Below, in pieces: positions 10,171 to 20,568 of a stretch of 64,000 bases of DNA. How positions within the stretch are numbered: the first letter of the stretch is position 1; every line of letters starts with the position of its first letter. The stretch lies in assembly GCF_003814835.1 (NCBI RefSeq), contig NZ_RKRG01000001.1, positions 620,001 through 684,000 of the forward strand, written 5' to 3'. The stretch comes from Methanobrevibacter gottschalkii DSM 11977. Lineage in GTDB: Archaea; Methanobacteriota; Methanobacteria; Methanobacteriales; Methanobacteriaceae. Position numbers and translations under genes: made by a program. Under the pieces are notes generated by a model, which had not been told where the DNA came from, did not search any database, and saw only the letters and a list, made by a program, of their open reading frames with translations.

Positions 10171-10234
10171 GATTATGATATTGTCAAATTTCTTATTTAA
10201 AAGATATTGTTAAAAATAGTATTATGGAGGTTGT

Positions 10235-10374
10235 GGGAAGATTCCATATCTTCCCTACGGTAGAAAATGGGGTAAATATTATTTGGAGGTTTGGGAGAGA
10301 TTTCTCTATCTCTCCCTTAATATGGTCAGTTTATTATAAGGTTATAATGAAAGGAAGAATTGATGATTCTTCCT
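10235..10374 (-). terminator. Array of three perfect hairpins after cdc48
   Basis: Three palindromes lie in a row. GGGAAGAT (10235-10242) pairs with ATCTTCCC (10248-10255); GGGAGAGAT (10293-10301) with ATCTCTCCC (10308-10316); AGGAAGAAT (10352-10360) with ATTCTTCCT (10366-10374), overlapping the cdc48 stop. Loops are 5-6 bases. The first two carry related flanks (ATTAT..GGAGGTT.G before the stem on the plus strand), so the unit looks duplicated. Position suggests a role in cdc48 transcript ending or stability, or in the leader of MMP8; function is inferred from place only. Confidence 0.6.
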
Positions 10375-12574
10375 ACATGTATTGGACTAATTGCTCCTCA
10401 TTGGAGCTATATCCAGGTTTTACTTTATCGATTGCTTCTTTGAAGTATTTATATGGGATTTCTTTGGCATCAAGATCTTTTCTTAAAGTAAGCATTGCTG
10501 CTTCTCTACATACTGATTCAATGTCTGCTCCAACATATTTTTCAGTATTTTTGGCAAGTTTTTTAAGATCAACGTCTTCCGCAAGAGGCATATTTTTAGT
10601 GTGTACTTTAAAGATTGCAAGTCTTGTTTCTTCATCTGGTTCATCGACTTGTATGTGTCTATCGAATCTTCCAGGTCTCATGAGTCCAGCATCTAAAATG
10701 TCTGGTCTGTTGGTTGCTGCAATAATTGAAACATCTTCAAGCTCTTCTAAACCGTCCATTTCTGTTAACAGTTGGTTTACAACTCTTTTAGTTACACCAC
10801 TATCAGTATCATTTCCGCTACGTGTGCTAGCTATTGCATCAATTTCATCGAAAAATATTACTGTTGGTGCTGCTTGTTTTGCTTTTCTAAATACTTCTCT
10901 AACACCTTTTTCTGATTCTCCAACCCATTTGGATAAAAGTTCAGGACCTTTCACTGAAATGAAGTTTGCTTCACTTTCACTTGCTACTGCTTTTGCAAGT
11001 AAAGTTTTACCAGTTCCTGGAATTCCATAAAGCAATGTTCCTTTTGGAGGTCTTATTCCTAAACGTTTGAATGTTTCTGGGTGTTTTAATGGCCATTCAA
11101 CAGCTTCTTTAAGTTCTTGTTTTACGTCTTCAAGACCACCTATATCATCCCATTTAATATCTGGAATTTGAACAAGTACTTCTCTTAAAGCTGAAGGTTG
11201 GATTTCTTTTTGCGCATTTTTAAAGTCATCGCCTGTAACAACGATTTTTTCCATCACTTCTTTTGGAATTTCCTCATCGTTTTGGATTTCAGGTAAGATT
11301 CTTCTAACAACTCTCATAGCTGCTTCTTTACATAAGGATTCAAGATCGGCACCTACAAATCCATGGGTTGTATTTGAAATTTTATCGAGGTCGACATCCT
11401 CTGAGAGAGGCATATTTCTTGTGTGAATTTCAAGCACTTCTTTTCTTTCTTCAGAATCCGGTACTCCAATTTCTATTTCACGATCAAATCTTCCTGGCCT
11501 TCTAAGTGCAGGGTCAAGAGAATCTGGTCTGTTGGTTGCACCAATTACTACTACTTGGCCACGGGATTTAAGACCATCCATTAAAGTAAGAAGTTGAGCA
11601 ACGGTTCTTCTTTCAACTTCACCGTTGGTTTCTTCTCTTTTTGGTGCAATTGCATCAAGCTCATCGATAAATATGATTGAAGGAGCATTTTCTTCTGCTT
11701 CTTCGAAGTATTCTCTTAAGTTTTCTTCAGATCCACCTACATATTTGCTCATAATTTCAGGCCCATTTATTGCAATGAAATGAGCATCACTTTCACTAGC
11801 TACTGCTTTAGCGAGTAATGTTTTACCAGTACCTGGTGGACCATGCATCAATACTCCTTTTGGAGGTGCAATACCTAATTTTTCAAAGAGTTCTGGTCTT
11901 TTTAGAGGAATTTCAATCATTTCTCTTACTTTTTTAACTTCTTCTTTAAGACCGCCGATATCTTCATAGCTTACATCAACAAGGTTTCCTACACCTTCTA
12001 TTTTACTTACATCAACTGGGGTTTCGTAAAGTTGTACTTCGGTATTTGGACCAACAATAACAATATCTTTAGGGTTAGTGGATACAACAGCGAATTTAAT
12101 TTCTTTCATTGCTGGTGTGAAATCCATTAATTCATCAAATAAGCTACCAAAACCCATATTCATACTTGGTTTTGGTGCTCTAATTTGAGATCCAATAATG
12201 TCTCCTTGCACCATTACTTTTCCAGCAAATAAACCACGAACATCTCCTTGTACACGGATGTTATTTTCAATTGGGGCTAAAACAACTTTTTTAGCTTCTA
12301 CTGCCTTAATTTTTCTAATTTGAACCTCCCCACCGATAGTTGCACCAGAATTTTTACGTACTAATCCATCAATTCTTATAACTTCAAGTCCAATGTCGGT
12401 TTGTGAAGGAAGAGCGATTGCGGCAGTTCTTTTTTCACCTATGATTTCGATTAAATCTCTTTCATGAATATTTAAGTCATCCATAACATTAGGGTCAAGT
12501 CGTGCCACGCCCTGACCTACATCTTTTTGTGAAATTGCTTCTGCAACTTTTAGAGTAATTTCATTTTCTGCCAT
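10373..12574 (-). CDS. cdc48: Cdc48/VAT-type AAA ATPase
   Basis: A p97/VAT homologue of 733 residues: N-domain (about 1-190, double-psi barrel plus small barrel), then two AAA modules. Walker A GPPGTGKT lies near residue 245 and GIPGTGKT near 520, with Walker [10 protein letters not shown] and VIFFDEIDA and the matching arginine-finger blocks RRPGRFDRE and MRPGRFDRH. It unfolds proteins, probably for the proteasome. I chose ATG 12574 because GGAG sits 8 bases ahead; the in-frame ATG at 12583 falls directly on that ribosome site. A palindromic operator and TATA box lie upstream. Confidence 0.95.
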   Translation of the reverse strand: MAENEITLKVAEAISQKDVGQGVARLDPNVMDDLNIHERDLIEIIGEKRTAAIALPSQTDIGLEVIRIDGLVRKNSGATIGGEVQIRKIKAVEAKKVVLAPIENNIRVQGDVRGLFAGKVMVQGDIIGSQIRAPKPSMNMGFGSLFDELMDFTPAMKEIKFAVVSTNPKDIVIVGPNTEVQLYETPVDVSKIEGVGNLVDVSYEDIGGLKEEVKKVREMIEIPLKRPELFEKLGIAPPKGVLMHGPPGTGKTLLAKAVASESDAHFIAINGPEIMSKYVGGSEENLREYFEEAEENAPSIIFIDELDAIAPKREETNGEVERRTVAQLLTLMDGLKSRGQVVVIGATNRPDSLDPALRRPGRFDREIEIGVPDSEERKEVLEIHTRNMPLSEDVDLDKISNTTHGFVGADLESLCKEAAMRVVRRILPEIQNDEEIPKEVMEKIVVTGDDFKNAQKEIQPSALREVLVQIPDIKWDDIGGLEDVKQELKEAVEWPLKHPETFKRLGIRPPKGTLLYGIPGTGKTLLAKAVASESEANFISVKGPELLSKWVGESEKGVREVFRKAKQAAPTVIFFDEIDAIASTRSGNDTDSGVTKRVVNQLLTEMDGLEELEDVSIIAATNRPDILDAGLMRPGRFDRHIQVDEPDEETRLAIFKVHTKNMPLAEDVDLKKLAKNTEKYVGADIESVCREAAMLTLRKDLDAKEIPYKYFKEAIDKVKPGYSSNEEQLVQYM

Positions 12575-12620
12575 GATAACCATCTCCTTTTATGACAATA
12601 ATTTAGTAATCATTATTTCA

Positions 12621-12658
12621 TGTCAATCTTTTTGTTACTTTTTGTAACTTTATTGACA
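12621..12658 (-). promoter_or_regulatory. Nested palindromic operator at predicted cdc48 start site
   Basis: GTTACTTTTTGTAAC (12634-12648) is a perfect inverted repeat with a five-base spacer. It is enclosed by TGTCAA (12621-12626) and TTGACA (12653-12658), nearly concentric. The TATA box at 12681-12689 predicts a start near 12655-12660, so the palindrome covers the first transcribed bases, where a repressor would block initiation. The 5-5-5 layout resembles the heat-shock regulator site described upstream of Archaeoglobus cdc48 (CTAAC-N5-GTTAG, from memory). Confidence 0.6.
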
Positions 12659-12680
12659 AATATACCTGTGTATGATTTAC

Positions 12681-12697
12681 TATATAAAGTTTTCGGT
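12681..12697 (-). promoter_or_regulatory. cdc48 promoter (BRE and TATA box)
   Basis: Read on the minus strand, CCGAAAA (BRE-like, 12691-12697) is followed directly by CTTTATATA (12681-12689), the canonical archaeal order. The cdc48 ATG lies about 107 bases downstream, which leaves a leader of roughly 80 bases holding the palindromic operator. The rest of 12698-12887 is AT-rich and shows no gene. Confidence 0.6.
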
Positions 12698-12887
12698 CAT
12701 AAAATTTTTTTAAAAATCTTTTAAATATATTTATATTCGTAATGAAAATAATCAGTATTTTAATTTAATAAAAAAAGTAATTATATTTTATTTTAATAAA
12801 AATAATAAATTTTAAAAGTGTAATTTTTTAATTAAAAGTTTAATTACTTTTTGACACTTTAATATATGTTCGTATTGTTTAAAACAA

Positions 12888-14189
12888 TTATCTTATAACT
12901 CCACCAAAACCAGTGAATAACTCTTTAATTTTTTCAATATCTTCTTTTGATAGTGCAATAACTTCAAAAGTCAAACTTATAGAATTTTTACTAATTTGGG
13001 GACCATTGTATGTGTCAGTTAATTTTATATCAATTATATTTGCGATATTCATAACTGTATCTTGTATGACTTCGGCATCAACTCTCTTTGGAAATACACA
13101 ACTGATTGATTCTCTTTTTTTATCTAGATTATTAATTTTCCATTCATAAAGTTCATTATCGCTTAAAACCTCAATATTAGCTATACGTAATTTTTTAACC
13201 TTATTTCTTTTTCTTAATATTGCAGTTTTATTTTCTATTTTCTCTAAAATTCCAACATGGATTTTTCCAGAGTAAATATGCCTTAGGCCAACTTCAGTAC
13301 CTATTGATTTATTTAATAATGTAAATTCGTGGTTTAATCCATTAATTGCTTTATCACTTCTACCTAATGCATTTTTAATGTCCCCCATATGTTTTGTTGC
13401 TTTAATTGCTATTTCAACAAATTTTTCATCATCTTCATTATTAATTACATCTCTTAACTCAATAACTGCATCTGCAAATGTATTTCTAATTTTTGGACCA
13501 TTATTGTTCATAGATTGAATGTGATAAGTTAAGTAAGGGTTTTGTGCAACAATACGGGCAATCATATCAATCATAAGATTATATATTGGACTTTCATAAT
13601 CTTCAGTTTCAGAAATATCTATTTTTAATTTTTCAATAGCTGATGCAGTTGAAATAAATGAAAAATGAGTTAAAACTTGCACGATACTCATCATATAATC
13701 GTGTTTTTTGGCAGTAGTTTCAATTATTCGCATATGTTGTTTATTCAGATAGTCATAAACTTTTCTGTACCATTCGCCTTTTTTAGTAGCGGTTAAAACA
13801 ATAACCTGGTTATCTAACTCTGTTGTTCTCGGACCAAAAATTGGGTGTGTTGGAATATATTCTACGGTGTCAGGCAATACTTCTTCCATAGTTCTAGAGG
13901 GCTCTTCTTTAACTGATGTTACATCAATCATCAATGATCCTGCTTTCATAAATTGAGCAACTTCACGTATAACATCTGATGTATGATGTATTGGTACTGA
14001 AACAATTATAATATCACTAATTTTTGCTAAATCAGTATTTGATTCAATATAATTAACATTTAAATTACAAGCAACTTCTTTACCTTTTTTATGATCTCTT
14101 CCAGTTATGTATACATCAAATTCATCCCTTAAGTAGTAGACAATTGTTTTACCTAAACCATCGCTACCTCCAATAATTCCAACATTCAT
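12888..14189 (-). CDS. tyrA: Prephenate dehydrogenase
   Basis: A TyrA protein of 433 residues. The Rossmann start NVGIIGGSDGLGKT directly follows ATG 14189; an in-frame ATG at 14234 would add 15 residues ahead of the fold, so the shorter start is preferred. VSVPIHHT, DVTSVKEEP and THPIFGP are family blocks, the last containing the catalytic-region histidine. Residues about 1-270 are the dehydrogenase; about 125 C-terminal residues form an extra ACT-like or ferredoxin-like regulatory domain. It makes hydroxyphenylpyruvate for tyrosine. It is a single gene here. Confidence 0.85.
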   Translation of the reverse strand: MNVGIIGGSDGLGKTIVYYLRDEFDVYITGRDHKKGKEVACNLNVNYIESNTDLAKISDIIIVSVPIHHTSDVIREVAQFMKAGSLMIDVTSVKEEPSRTMEEVLPDTVEYIPTHPIFGPRTTELDNQVIVLTATKKGEWYRKVYDYLNKQHMRIIETTAKKHDYMMSIVQVLTHFSFISTASAIEKLKIDISETEDYESPIYNLMIDMIARIVAQNPYLTYHIQSMNNNGPKIRNTFADAVIELRDVINNEDDEKFVEIAIKATKHMGDIKNALGRSDKAINGLNHEFTLLNKSIGTEVGLRHIYSGKIHVGILEKIENKTAILRKRNKVKKLRIANIEVLSDNELYEWKINNLDKKRESISCVFPKRVDAEVIQDTVMNIANIIDIKLTDTYNGPQISKNSISLTFEVIALSKEDIEKIKELFTGFGGVIR

Positions 14190-14254
14190 TTTAATCATTA
14201 ATAATTTTAAATTAGTAATAACCTTGATTTTCATTTAATTACCAGTGTTTTAGG

Positions 14255-14284
14255 CATACTTTATACACAAGTATCTCAAGTATG
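14255..14284 (-). promoter_or_regulatory. Repeat cluster upstream of tyrA
   Basis: CATACTT (14255-14261) is followed by two copies of AAGTAT(C/G) (14269-14275 and 14278-14284), giving an inverted repeat plus a direct repeat within 30 bases, just ahead of the tyrA leader. Such a layout fits a regulator site for aromatic amino acid synthesis, but no regulator is visible nearby. Confidence 0.3.
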
Positions 14285-14394
14285 ACATTGGTAAAATCAT
14301 ATGAAATCAATTAATCTTACTTTTAGTAACTATATTTATTTTCATATTCTTGCTATATAGTTTCCGATTTGGAAAATCGAATACATACCAAATG

Positions 14395-15975
14395 GGGACT
14401 GTCAATTTGTTAGGACTTTTGTTGGTATTTAGTGTTTATTTTTTTTTAAAGTCGTTTTTTCAGTCTTCTTTTAGTTTTTTATTTTTTTTAAGATTTTTTT
14501 CTATTAATTCTACTTTGATTTTAATGTTTGTTTTTAATAATTTTGTAAATTAATTATATGTTTGGTATTGTTTTTTATTTTTAATTTTGAGTTTGATTAA
14601 GTATTTATATGATGAAATACAAATAATTATATATGAAATCCGAAATTAAATGCCTTCCATATCTTAGATTGGTCGGCGAGACTTATATATTTATCGGTGC
14701 ATTTAAGGATCCTAGTTCGAAAAGGATTTTTGGTTGAAAAAGATTTTGATAAAAAAATTTATCCTCAGTTAATTTTACCTATTGAGTCTATTCTCGATGA
14801 TAATTACTTTTTTAATAATCAAGGGAATTGTAGATGGAATGTGAGCCTTTATTGTAAACATCTTGGTTCTAAAAAATTTTCTAGAAAAGGATATAAATTG
14901 GAGATTATTATATTATGGATGATGGAATTCCAATTAGAGTTAAATTTAAGCGATATAAGTGTAAAAAAAATGTAAAAAAAAGTTCCAAGTGAAGTTCACA
15001 GAATACTGGGAAAAATTCTGCAATTATTCCAATAAAATAAAAAACAAAGCAAAAATTCTATTGCAACATAGTTTGGAAATCATTAAGAAACATTGTAAAA
15101 TGATTTTAAAGCATTGTTAAACTTTGATATATCGCATGAATCTATTAGAAAAGCTTTAAAAAATGATGATGGAGTATTATTGGTTAAACGAAGAACTAGA
15201 ACTCTCCGGATATTATGGTTAATGACGCCCAATGGATTAAAAATGAAGGTAAATGGATATAACAGGATTAGAATTATTCGATATAAATCAATAACATGCC
15301 CGTAGCATGCTTAATATCAGAAAAAGAAACACCAAAAAATAATTGAAGATTTCATCGACATATCAATCCCCTTAAAAAACCGCAAAGCAATAATAACCGA
15401 TTTAAAAGAAGATTATGAACAAATAATGAGAAAATTAGGCTTTGCACATCAACACTGCACATTTCACCTAATTAAAAATATGACTACCAATTTAAAACCA
15501 AAAATAACCGAAGAACTAGACAAATACGAAGCAGAATTAAGAAAAACCCAGCCAAAAATCTCCGAAACCAAATCAAAAAAATGCGCAAAACTAAAAAAGA
15601 AGAAATTAACAAACGAAATAAAAACATATATAAGATTATTTTTACGAATTATTCCACCAACAATCATTTAAAAAAGCAGAAAAATACATAGAACTCCTTA
15701 AATATGAATTAACTAATTTTCCCATGATGATGCAAGACTACTTAAACAAAAATTTCTTCCCAGTTTTATAGAAAATATCTAGTTTTCCTTGAAAAACCGT
15801 TCATCGGAAAATTAGAAAGCACAAACAATAAAATAGAAAATTACTTCGGAAAATACACTAGATAAACACACAAAAAGAATTTATAGAACGCCAGAAGGAA
15901 TATTCGACTACATTATGGCAAGAAAAGATGGTTGGATAGAAAATCAAAAAAAAGTCCTAACAAATTGACAGTCCC
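14395..15975 (+). mobile_element. Insertion sequence with perfect 26-bp inverted ends
   Basis: GGGACTGTCAATTTGTTAGG.. (14395-14420) is repeated exactly in inverse orientation at 15950-15975, 26 of 26 bases. The 1.58-kb interior holds a decayed transposase on the plus strand. No target duplication is obvious (flanks ..ACCAAATG and TGGCAGAC.. differ). The element stands directly upstream of the truncated ALP gene. I could not assign the IS family with confidence. Confidence 0.85.
14697..15920 (+). pseudogene. Decayed DDE-type transposase
   Basis: Pieces of one transposase are readable in changing frames: an N-terminal piece from 14697, a middle piece near 15114-15305 (ISHESIRKAL..), and a better-kept stretch at about 15335-15670 with SIPLKNRKAIITDLKEDYEQ and GFAHQHCTFHLIKN. 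After a further shift comes IGKLESTNNKIENYFGKYT near 15800-15860. The IITDL aspartate and HxxC/FHL blocks resemble MULE-like DDE enzymes. Several frameshifts and stops make it inactive. Confidence 0.7.
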
Positions 15976-16091
15976 TGGCAGACACAAATAAAAAAATATA
16001 TGTCATGAAATAAATATATTATATTTTATTACTATTCAATTATAATGGAGTGTAAATTTGAAGAATTTAAATAAATTTTTATGTAGCTTAT

Positions 16092-19000
16092 TTGAAAAAC
16101 TCAAAAGGCAAAGTATTAACTGGGAAAAAGATTACAGTCAATTATTCTGGTAAAACTTACTCACGTACAACAGATTCCAAAGGTTGCGTTAGTTGGAATG
16201 TTCAAAAAAAACCGGGAACATATTCGGTGAAATTTACTTTCAAAGCAAAAGGATATCAAACAAGCAGTAAAACAGCAAAAGTAACGGTAAAAGCAATGCC
16301 AACATCATTAACTGTGAATAATCTTGCTTTCACATATGGTGACGGCAACAATAAGTTAAAAGCGACACTAAAAGATAAAAAAAGAAAAGTTTTAGTAAAT
16401 AAAACTGTTGTTTTTAATTTTAATGGTAAAAACTATAATCAAAAAACAAATTCGAAAGGAGTTGCAACTCTAACAATTGGAGCTGGACCAAAAAAATACA
16501 CTACCACAATTTCATTTACAAATGCAAATTATTTGAAAAGTAAAAAGACAGTAACTGTAACTGTCAATAGTATTCCTACAAGTTTAACTGTAAATGATTT
16601 AACTTGTAATTATGATGACAGCAATGCATACTTATATGCAACTTTAAAAGATACTAAGAATAATAAATTTTTAAGTGGACAAACAATCACTTTTAAAATC
16701 AATGATAAAAGTAAAAATGTAGTTAGTGACAGCAATGGAAAAGCAGGGATTAAAATAGAAGAAAAATCTGGAACATATAATGTTGATGTTTCATTTGCTA
16801 AAAGTCCATATGCAAGCATTAGTAAAAAGATTAATTTAAATGTTCAAGGAGCTTTAACACCTGAAATCAATATGCACAATGGTTTTTATAATGTATCTAA
16901 TTTATTAGTTGATTTTACTGGTGATAATGCTGAGTACATTGTCTATTGTAGTTTTGATAATGGTGCTTCTTGGTATAAAGATAATCACAGTTTATCTTTT
17001 AATTTAACTACATGTAATTGGAGCATAATATATTATTCTTCTTTTAGAGGATTCAACAGCACAATTAACCATGTTAATTATGTTCTAGATGGGGATGTTC
17101 CATTGGTTTGGGCAAGTCATGGGTCAGGAATTTATAATACTAATTTTCAGGTTAATTTAACAAGTGTTGATTTATTTGATGAAAAACCAATAATATATTA
17201 CACCTTAGATGGTAGTGACCCTACAGTTCAAAGCACTATTTACTCAGAACCCATTAATGTTGTAAAAAACACCAATTTACGTTTTTTTGCAATGGACACA
17301 TTTAACCATAGAAGTGAAATAATTAGTGTTTATTATTTCATTGGAAATTGCATAGCTAATCTAAACAATGGAAAAACATATAATACCATACAAAATGCAA
17401 TCAATGATGATAAAACAAAAAAAGGAGACATTATTGAAGTTAATAAAGATATCATAATTGAAAATGTTGTTATTAATAAAAATATTTATTTAATTTCTAA
17501 TAATGTGATTTGGCAATCTAACAATAAGTCCCCTATAATTTACATGAAAAATGTAAATAATACCTTTATTGAAGGTTTTACTTTTAAATCAGATAATGGG
17601 TCAGGTATTGAATTAAATAATGTTTCAAATTGTGTTATTCAAAATAACAATTTTTATAATAAATATGGATTTAGTATTCATAATGAAAATAAAGATAATG
17701 ATAATCTAAATAATATTTGTATTCAAGGAAATAATTTTTATGATAATTATTATAATTATATTAATTTTGAAGTTTTAGAAAATTCAAAAATTATTAATAA
17801 TAATTTTGAATCTAATAAAAATGTTTCTGCTATAACCATTTTAAATTCAAAATCCAATATTCTTATAAACAATCAATTTACTAATTTAAACTACGGAATT
17901 TTAATTAATAAGTCCTATGATGATGTTTTCTTTGGAAATAATTTCTCTATAAATAATATTGGGCTTTATTTAAATTGTGTTGATAGTAAAGTAATTAGTA
18001 ATACTTTTATTAATAATCATTATGGTATTTACTCTATAAATGCTTCTAATTTAAGAATTAATTTCAATCGTATTGTAGATAATTCTAAATTCGGTGTTTA
18101 CTGTAAAAAGGGTATTGTTGATGCAAATAACAATTGGTGGGGTAAAAATTATATAACTAATAATGCCTTAAATTCAGGAGATATAAATAATAATGAAAAT
18201 ATTGGAATAAATTGTTCTGCTTATTTAGTTTTGAATGTTTATGAAACTAATTATAAAATTGATAATGGAATTGTTTATAATGTTTCTTATGTTGCTAATT
18301 TAAGATCAAATAATTATGGGGAAATTTTTAATCAATATTTTATTCCAAATTGTAAAATTGTTTATAATATGTATTGTGAATATTTATATGATAATGGTGT
18401 TGTGTATAGGGGTGTTAATAGAATAATTGACTTAATGTTATCTGAAGGTAGTTCTATTAAAGAATATAGATTAGGATTTTTAAATAATCTAACTGTTACA
18501 TTGGATCATCAAAATATCTCATTTTTCCGTGAAAGTTCATTTAATGCATATGCAACCATTGATATCGTTAGTTCTGCTATTTTTAATGGTTCAAATCTTG
18601 ATATTAGTGTTAGAGTTCCATTGGTTGATAATGTAGATTGGTTTAGTATTGTATGCAGATATGTGGGGAACTTTAAAAGTGAGTTATTATTAATTTATAA
18701 TGGAGAAGTGCGCAATACAATAGTTATTGAAAGTTCCTTTTATAATGAAGCAAAGAATGTGTTTTCAAATAATTTTTGGAATGCTTTAGATACATATCAC
18801 TCTTGTTTTTCAGGTTATAGAAATAAGCAAATATGCGCATATGCTTATTTATATTTAAATGACCCTAGTTTGAATACAATTGAATTATTGGATAATAAAC
18901 TAAGTAAAAGCAATATCCAATTTAAGTTACAAGATGTTTATAATTTACTAGCTAATAATAATATTACTCTTAATGATATTTTATTAAATTTAATCAAGAA

Positions 19001-20564
19001 TTCTTATAGCTTGTCTGATTTAGAGATGTCATTTATTGATTATGCAAATGGAAATTTATTTGATACAATGAGTGTTTCATTAAAATATCCTGGAAATGAC
19101 AGATTATTTTTTGCATTTGAAGACACTATCAACAAAACTTTTGTGTGGAGAGGGGATTCTTCAGTTAGTTTGTATAATATTCATTATGTAAATGGAGGAT
19201 ATTTTGATTTGACTGCACCATTCCCTATTGGCGATAATGGTGATTTAATTTATGACAATGGAAATATTTACTCCATTAACTATAACTGTATTTATACATT
19301 TTTATCTTCAGATTATGATTGTTTAAAAACCTATACCTTTGCAAATAGCAAAATTAATAATAATGCTCTAAATTATTGGTTAAATCAGAAGAACCGTACT
19401 GATGTTAATGGGGAATTATATTATAATATAGGTTATATGAAAGCAGCTTATGGTAGTTTCCTTGAAGGTTTACTAGTAATTTATTGTAATGATGTTGTTG
19501 CTGACGTTAGTGCAGATAAGTTCAATGTATCCTGGACTCGTGTAAACCCTATGGTTATGAGTGTTTGTGATAGTTTGGAAGGTTATTATCTGACTGGAGA
19601 ATCTGATTTTAACTTTGGTCGTGAAGTAGTTGGTGATGTAAATAATATTAAATCATTTAATTTTGCTTGTTCAGCATCATTTTCTATTATTGAAAAGTAT
19701 GTTATTGATGCATTATTCCCTAATGAAGGAAATAAATCTTCAGCTATGTTTTCTTTGATTGATAGTTTATTTAATAATGGAACTTTAGAATTTATTGTTG
19801 AAGGAAATTATACTTTGATTCGTAGCTTAAATGTTAGTAATGTTGTTTTTGTTTACGATGAAACTACTGGAATTTTACGTGATTGTATTAATGGATGCTA
19901 TGGAGCATATTGTTATGCCAGCCAACAAACTGAATGGGGGCATAATTTTGGTGAAAATTCATTGAAATTAGAAGATTTAATTGTTGGTATTATAAATGGA
20001 ATTGATACCTCGTTGGACAATATGAATAATGATTGGTTAGGTTTTGCAGGATGTTTGGCAATTACTATTGGAACCGGATTGTTTTTAGTTTCTAATCCTG
20101 TTGGATGGAGTATTGCAATTGGAGCAGGTTTGTTAATTGGTTCCGGAATGTTGGCCACATATTACGCAGATGATTTAAATAAAGGTTGGAATTATAATAG
20201 GGGTGCACACTTCATATTTGATGTTGGTACTTCAATGATTCCCGCAGGTGCTCCATCATCTTTAATAAAATGGAATGTTGGCAGTTTAGGTAAAATTGTT
20301 TTAAGTGATGGTCATTTGGTTAGGCATGTTACTAAAAATTCCATTAATAAAGGTTTTGACAAATATTTAATGAATTTAGCTAAATCTCATGGAGGAACTA
20401 TTGATTACGGTTCTCATAAAATTATAAGATATGGAACTATAGAATCAATATCAAATACTATGTATGGTACAACAAAAAAAGATTTTATATACTATTCCAT
20501 TCAATATTATATTAACAAATATATTATTGGAGACATTGTAATTAATAAAATCTTTAGCAGGTAA
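16092..20564 (+). CDS. Adhesin-like protein, 5'-truncated, with hydrophobic C-terminal module
   Basis: About 1490 codons from TTG 16092. Residues 1-250 are Ig-like repeats (LKDKKRKVLVNKTVVFNFNG type), about 334-418 resemble a chitobiase C-terminal-like domain (YYTLDGSDPTVQ), about 420-700 form an Asn-rich right-handed beta-helix ending in NNWWGKN, then about 600 residues of an ALP-type ectodomain. Residues about 1315-1360 are two glycine-rich hydrophobic helices (CLAITIGTGLFL, WSIAIGAGLLIGSGML), followed by a 130-residue tail of no known family. There is no signal peptide: a plausible original start (GGAGTG, TTG 16058, MKNLNKFL-like) is out of frame, so the 5' end has been deleted. It may be a pseudogene. 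Confidence 0.7.
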   Translation: MKNSKGKVLTGKKITVNYSGKTYSRTTDSKGCVSWNVQKKPGTYSVKFTFKAKGYQTSSKTAKVTVKAMPTSLTVNNLAFTYGDGNNKLKATLKDKKRKVLVNKTVVFNFNGKNYNQKTNSKGVATLTIGAGPKKYTTTISFTNANYLKSKKTVTVTVNSIPTSLTVNDLTCNYDDSNAYLYATLKDTKNNKFLSGQTITFKINDKSKNVVSDSNGKAGIKIEEKSGTYNVDVSFAKSPYASISKKINLNVQGALTPEINMHNGFYNVSNLLVDFTGDNAEYIVYCSFDNGASWYKDNHSLSFNLTTCNWSIIYYSSFRGFNSTINHVNYVLDGDVPLVWASHGSGIYNTNFQVNLTSVDLFDEKPIIYYTLDGSDPTVQSTIYSEPINVVKNTNLRFFAMDTFNHRSEIISVYYFIGNCIANLNNGKTYNTIQNAINDDKTKKGDIIEVNKDIIIENVVINKNIYLISNNVIWQSNNKSPIIYMKNVNNTFIEGFTFKSDNGSGIELNNVSNCVIQNNNFYNKYGFSIHNENKDNDNLNNICIQGNNFYDNYYNYINFEVLENSKIINNNFESNKNVSAITILNSKSNILINNQFTNLNYGILINKSYDDVFFGNNFSINNIGLYLNCVDSKVISNTFINNHYGIYSINASNLRINFNRIVDNSKFGVYCKKGIVDANNNWWGKNYITNNALNSGDINNNENIGINCSAYLVLNVYETNYKIDNGIVYNVSYVANLRSNNYGEIFNQYFIPNCKIVYNMYCEYLYDNGVVYRGVNRIIDLMLSEGSSIKEYRLGFLNNLTVTLDHQNISFFRESSFNAYATIDIVSSAIFNGSNLDISVRVPLVDNVDWFSIVCRYVGNFKSELLLIYNGEVRNTIVIESSFYNEAKNVFSNNFWNALDTYHSCFSGYRNKQICAYAYLYLNDPSLNTIELLDNKLSKSNIQFKLQDVYNLLANNNITLNDILLNLIKNSYSLSDLEMSFIDYANGNLFDTMSVSLKYPGNDRLFFAFEDTINKTFVWRGDSSVSLYNIHYVNGGYFDLTAPFPIGDNGDLIYDNGNIYSINYNCIYTFLSSDYDCLKTYTFANSKINNNALNYWLNQKNRTDVNGELYYNIGYMKAAYGSFLEGLLVIYCNDVVADVSADKFNVSWTRVNPMVMSVCDSLEGYYLTGESDFNFGREVVGDVNNIKSFNFACSASFSIIEKYVIDALFPNEGNKSSAMFSLIDSLFNNGTLEFIVEGNYTLIRSLNVSNVVFVYDETTGILRDCINGCYGAYCYASQQTEWGHNFGENSLKLEDLIVGIINGIDTSLDNMNNDWLGFAGCLAITIGTGLFLVSNPVGWSIAIGAGLLIGSGMLATYYADDLNKGWNYNRGAHFIFDVGTSMIPAGAPSSLIKWNVGSLGKIVLSDGHLVRHVTKNSINKGFDKYLMNLAKSHGGTIDYGSHKIIRYGTIESISNTMYGTTKKDFIYYSIQYYINKYIIGDIVINKIFSR

Positions 20565-20568
20565 AATT

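Noticed and set aside
10224-11030. Long plus-strand open frame over the 3' half of cdc48
   Set aside because: It is antisense to highly conserved AAA motifs and its protein is low-complexity; a shadow of the real gene.
14350-14553. Open frame of 67 codons at the left end of the first IS
   Set aside because: Composition is almost only F, L and S from T-rich DNA, and it runs across the inverted repeat; no protein features.
15464-15667. Minus-strand open frame in the first IS
   Set aside because: It is antisense to the best-preserved part of the transposase and has only hydrophobic low-complexity content.
16300-16860. Possible DNA tandem repeats in the ALP Ig region
   Set aside because: The repeats are visible only at protein level with diverged DNA; no exact DNA repeat units.
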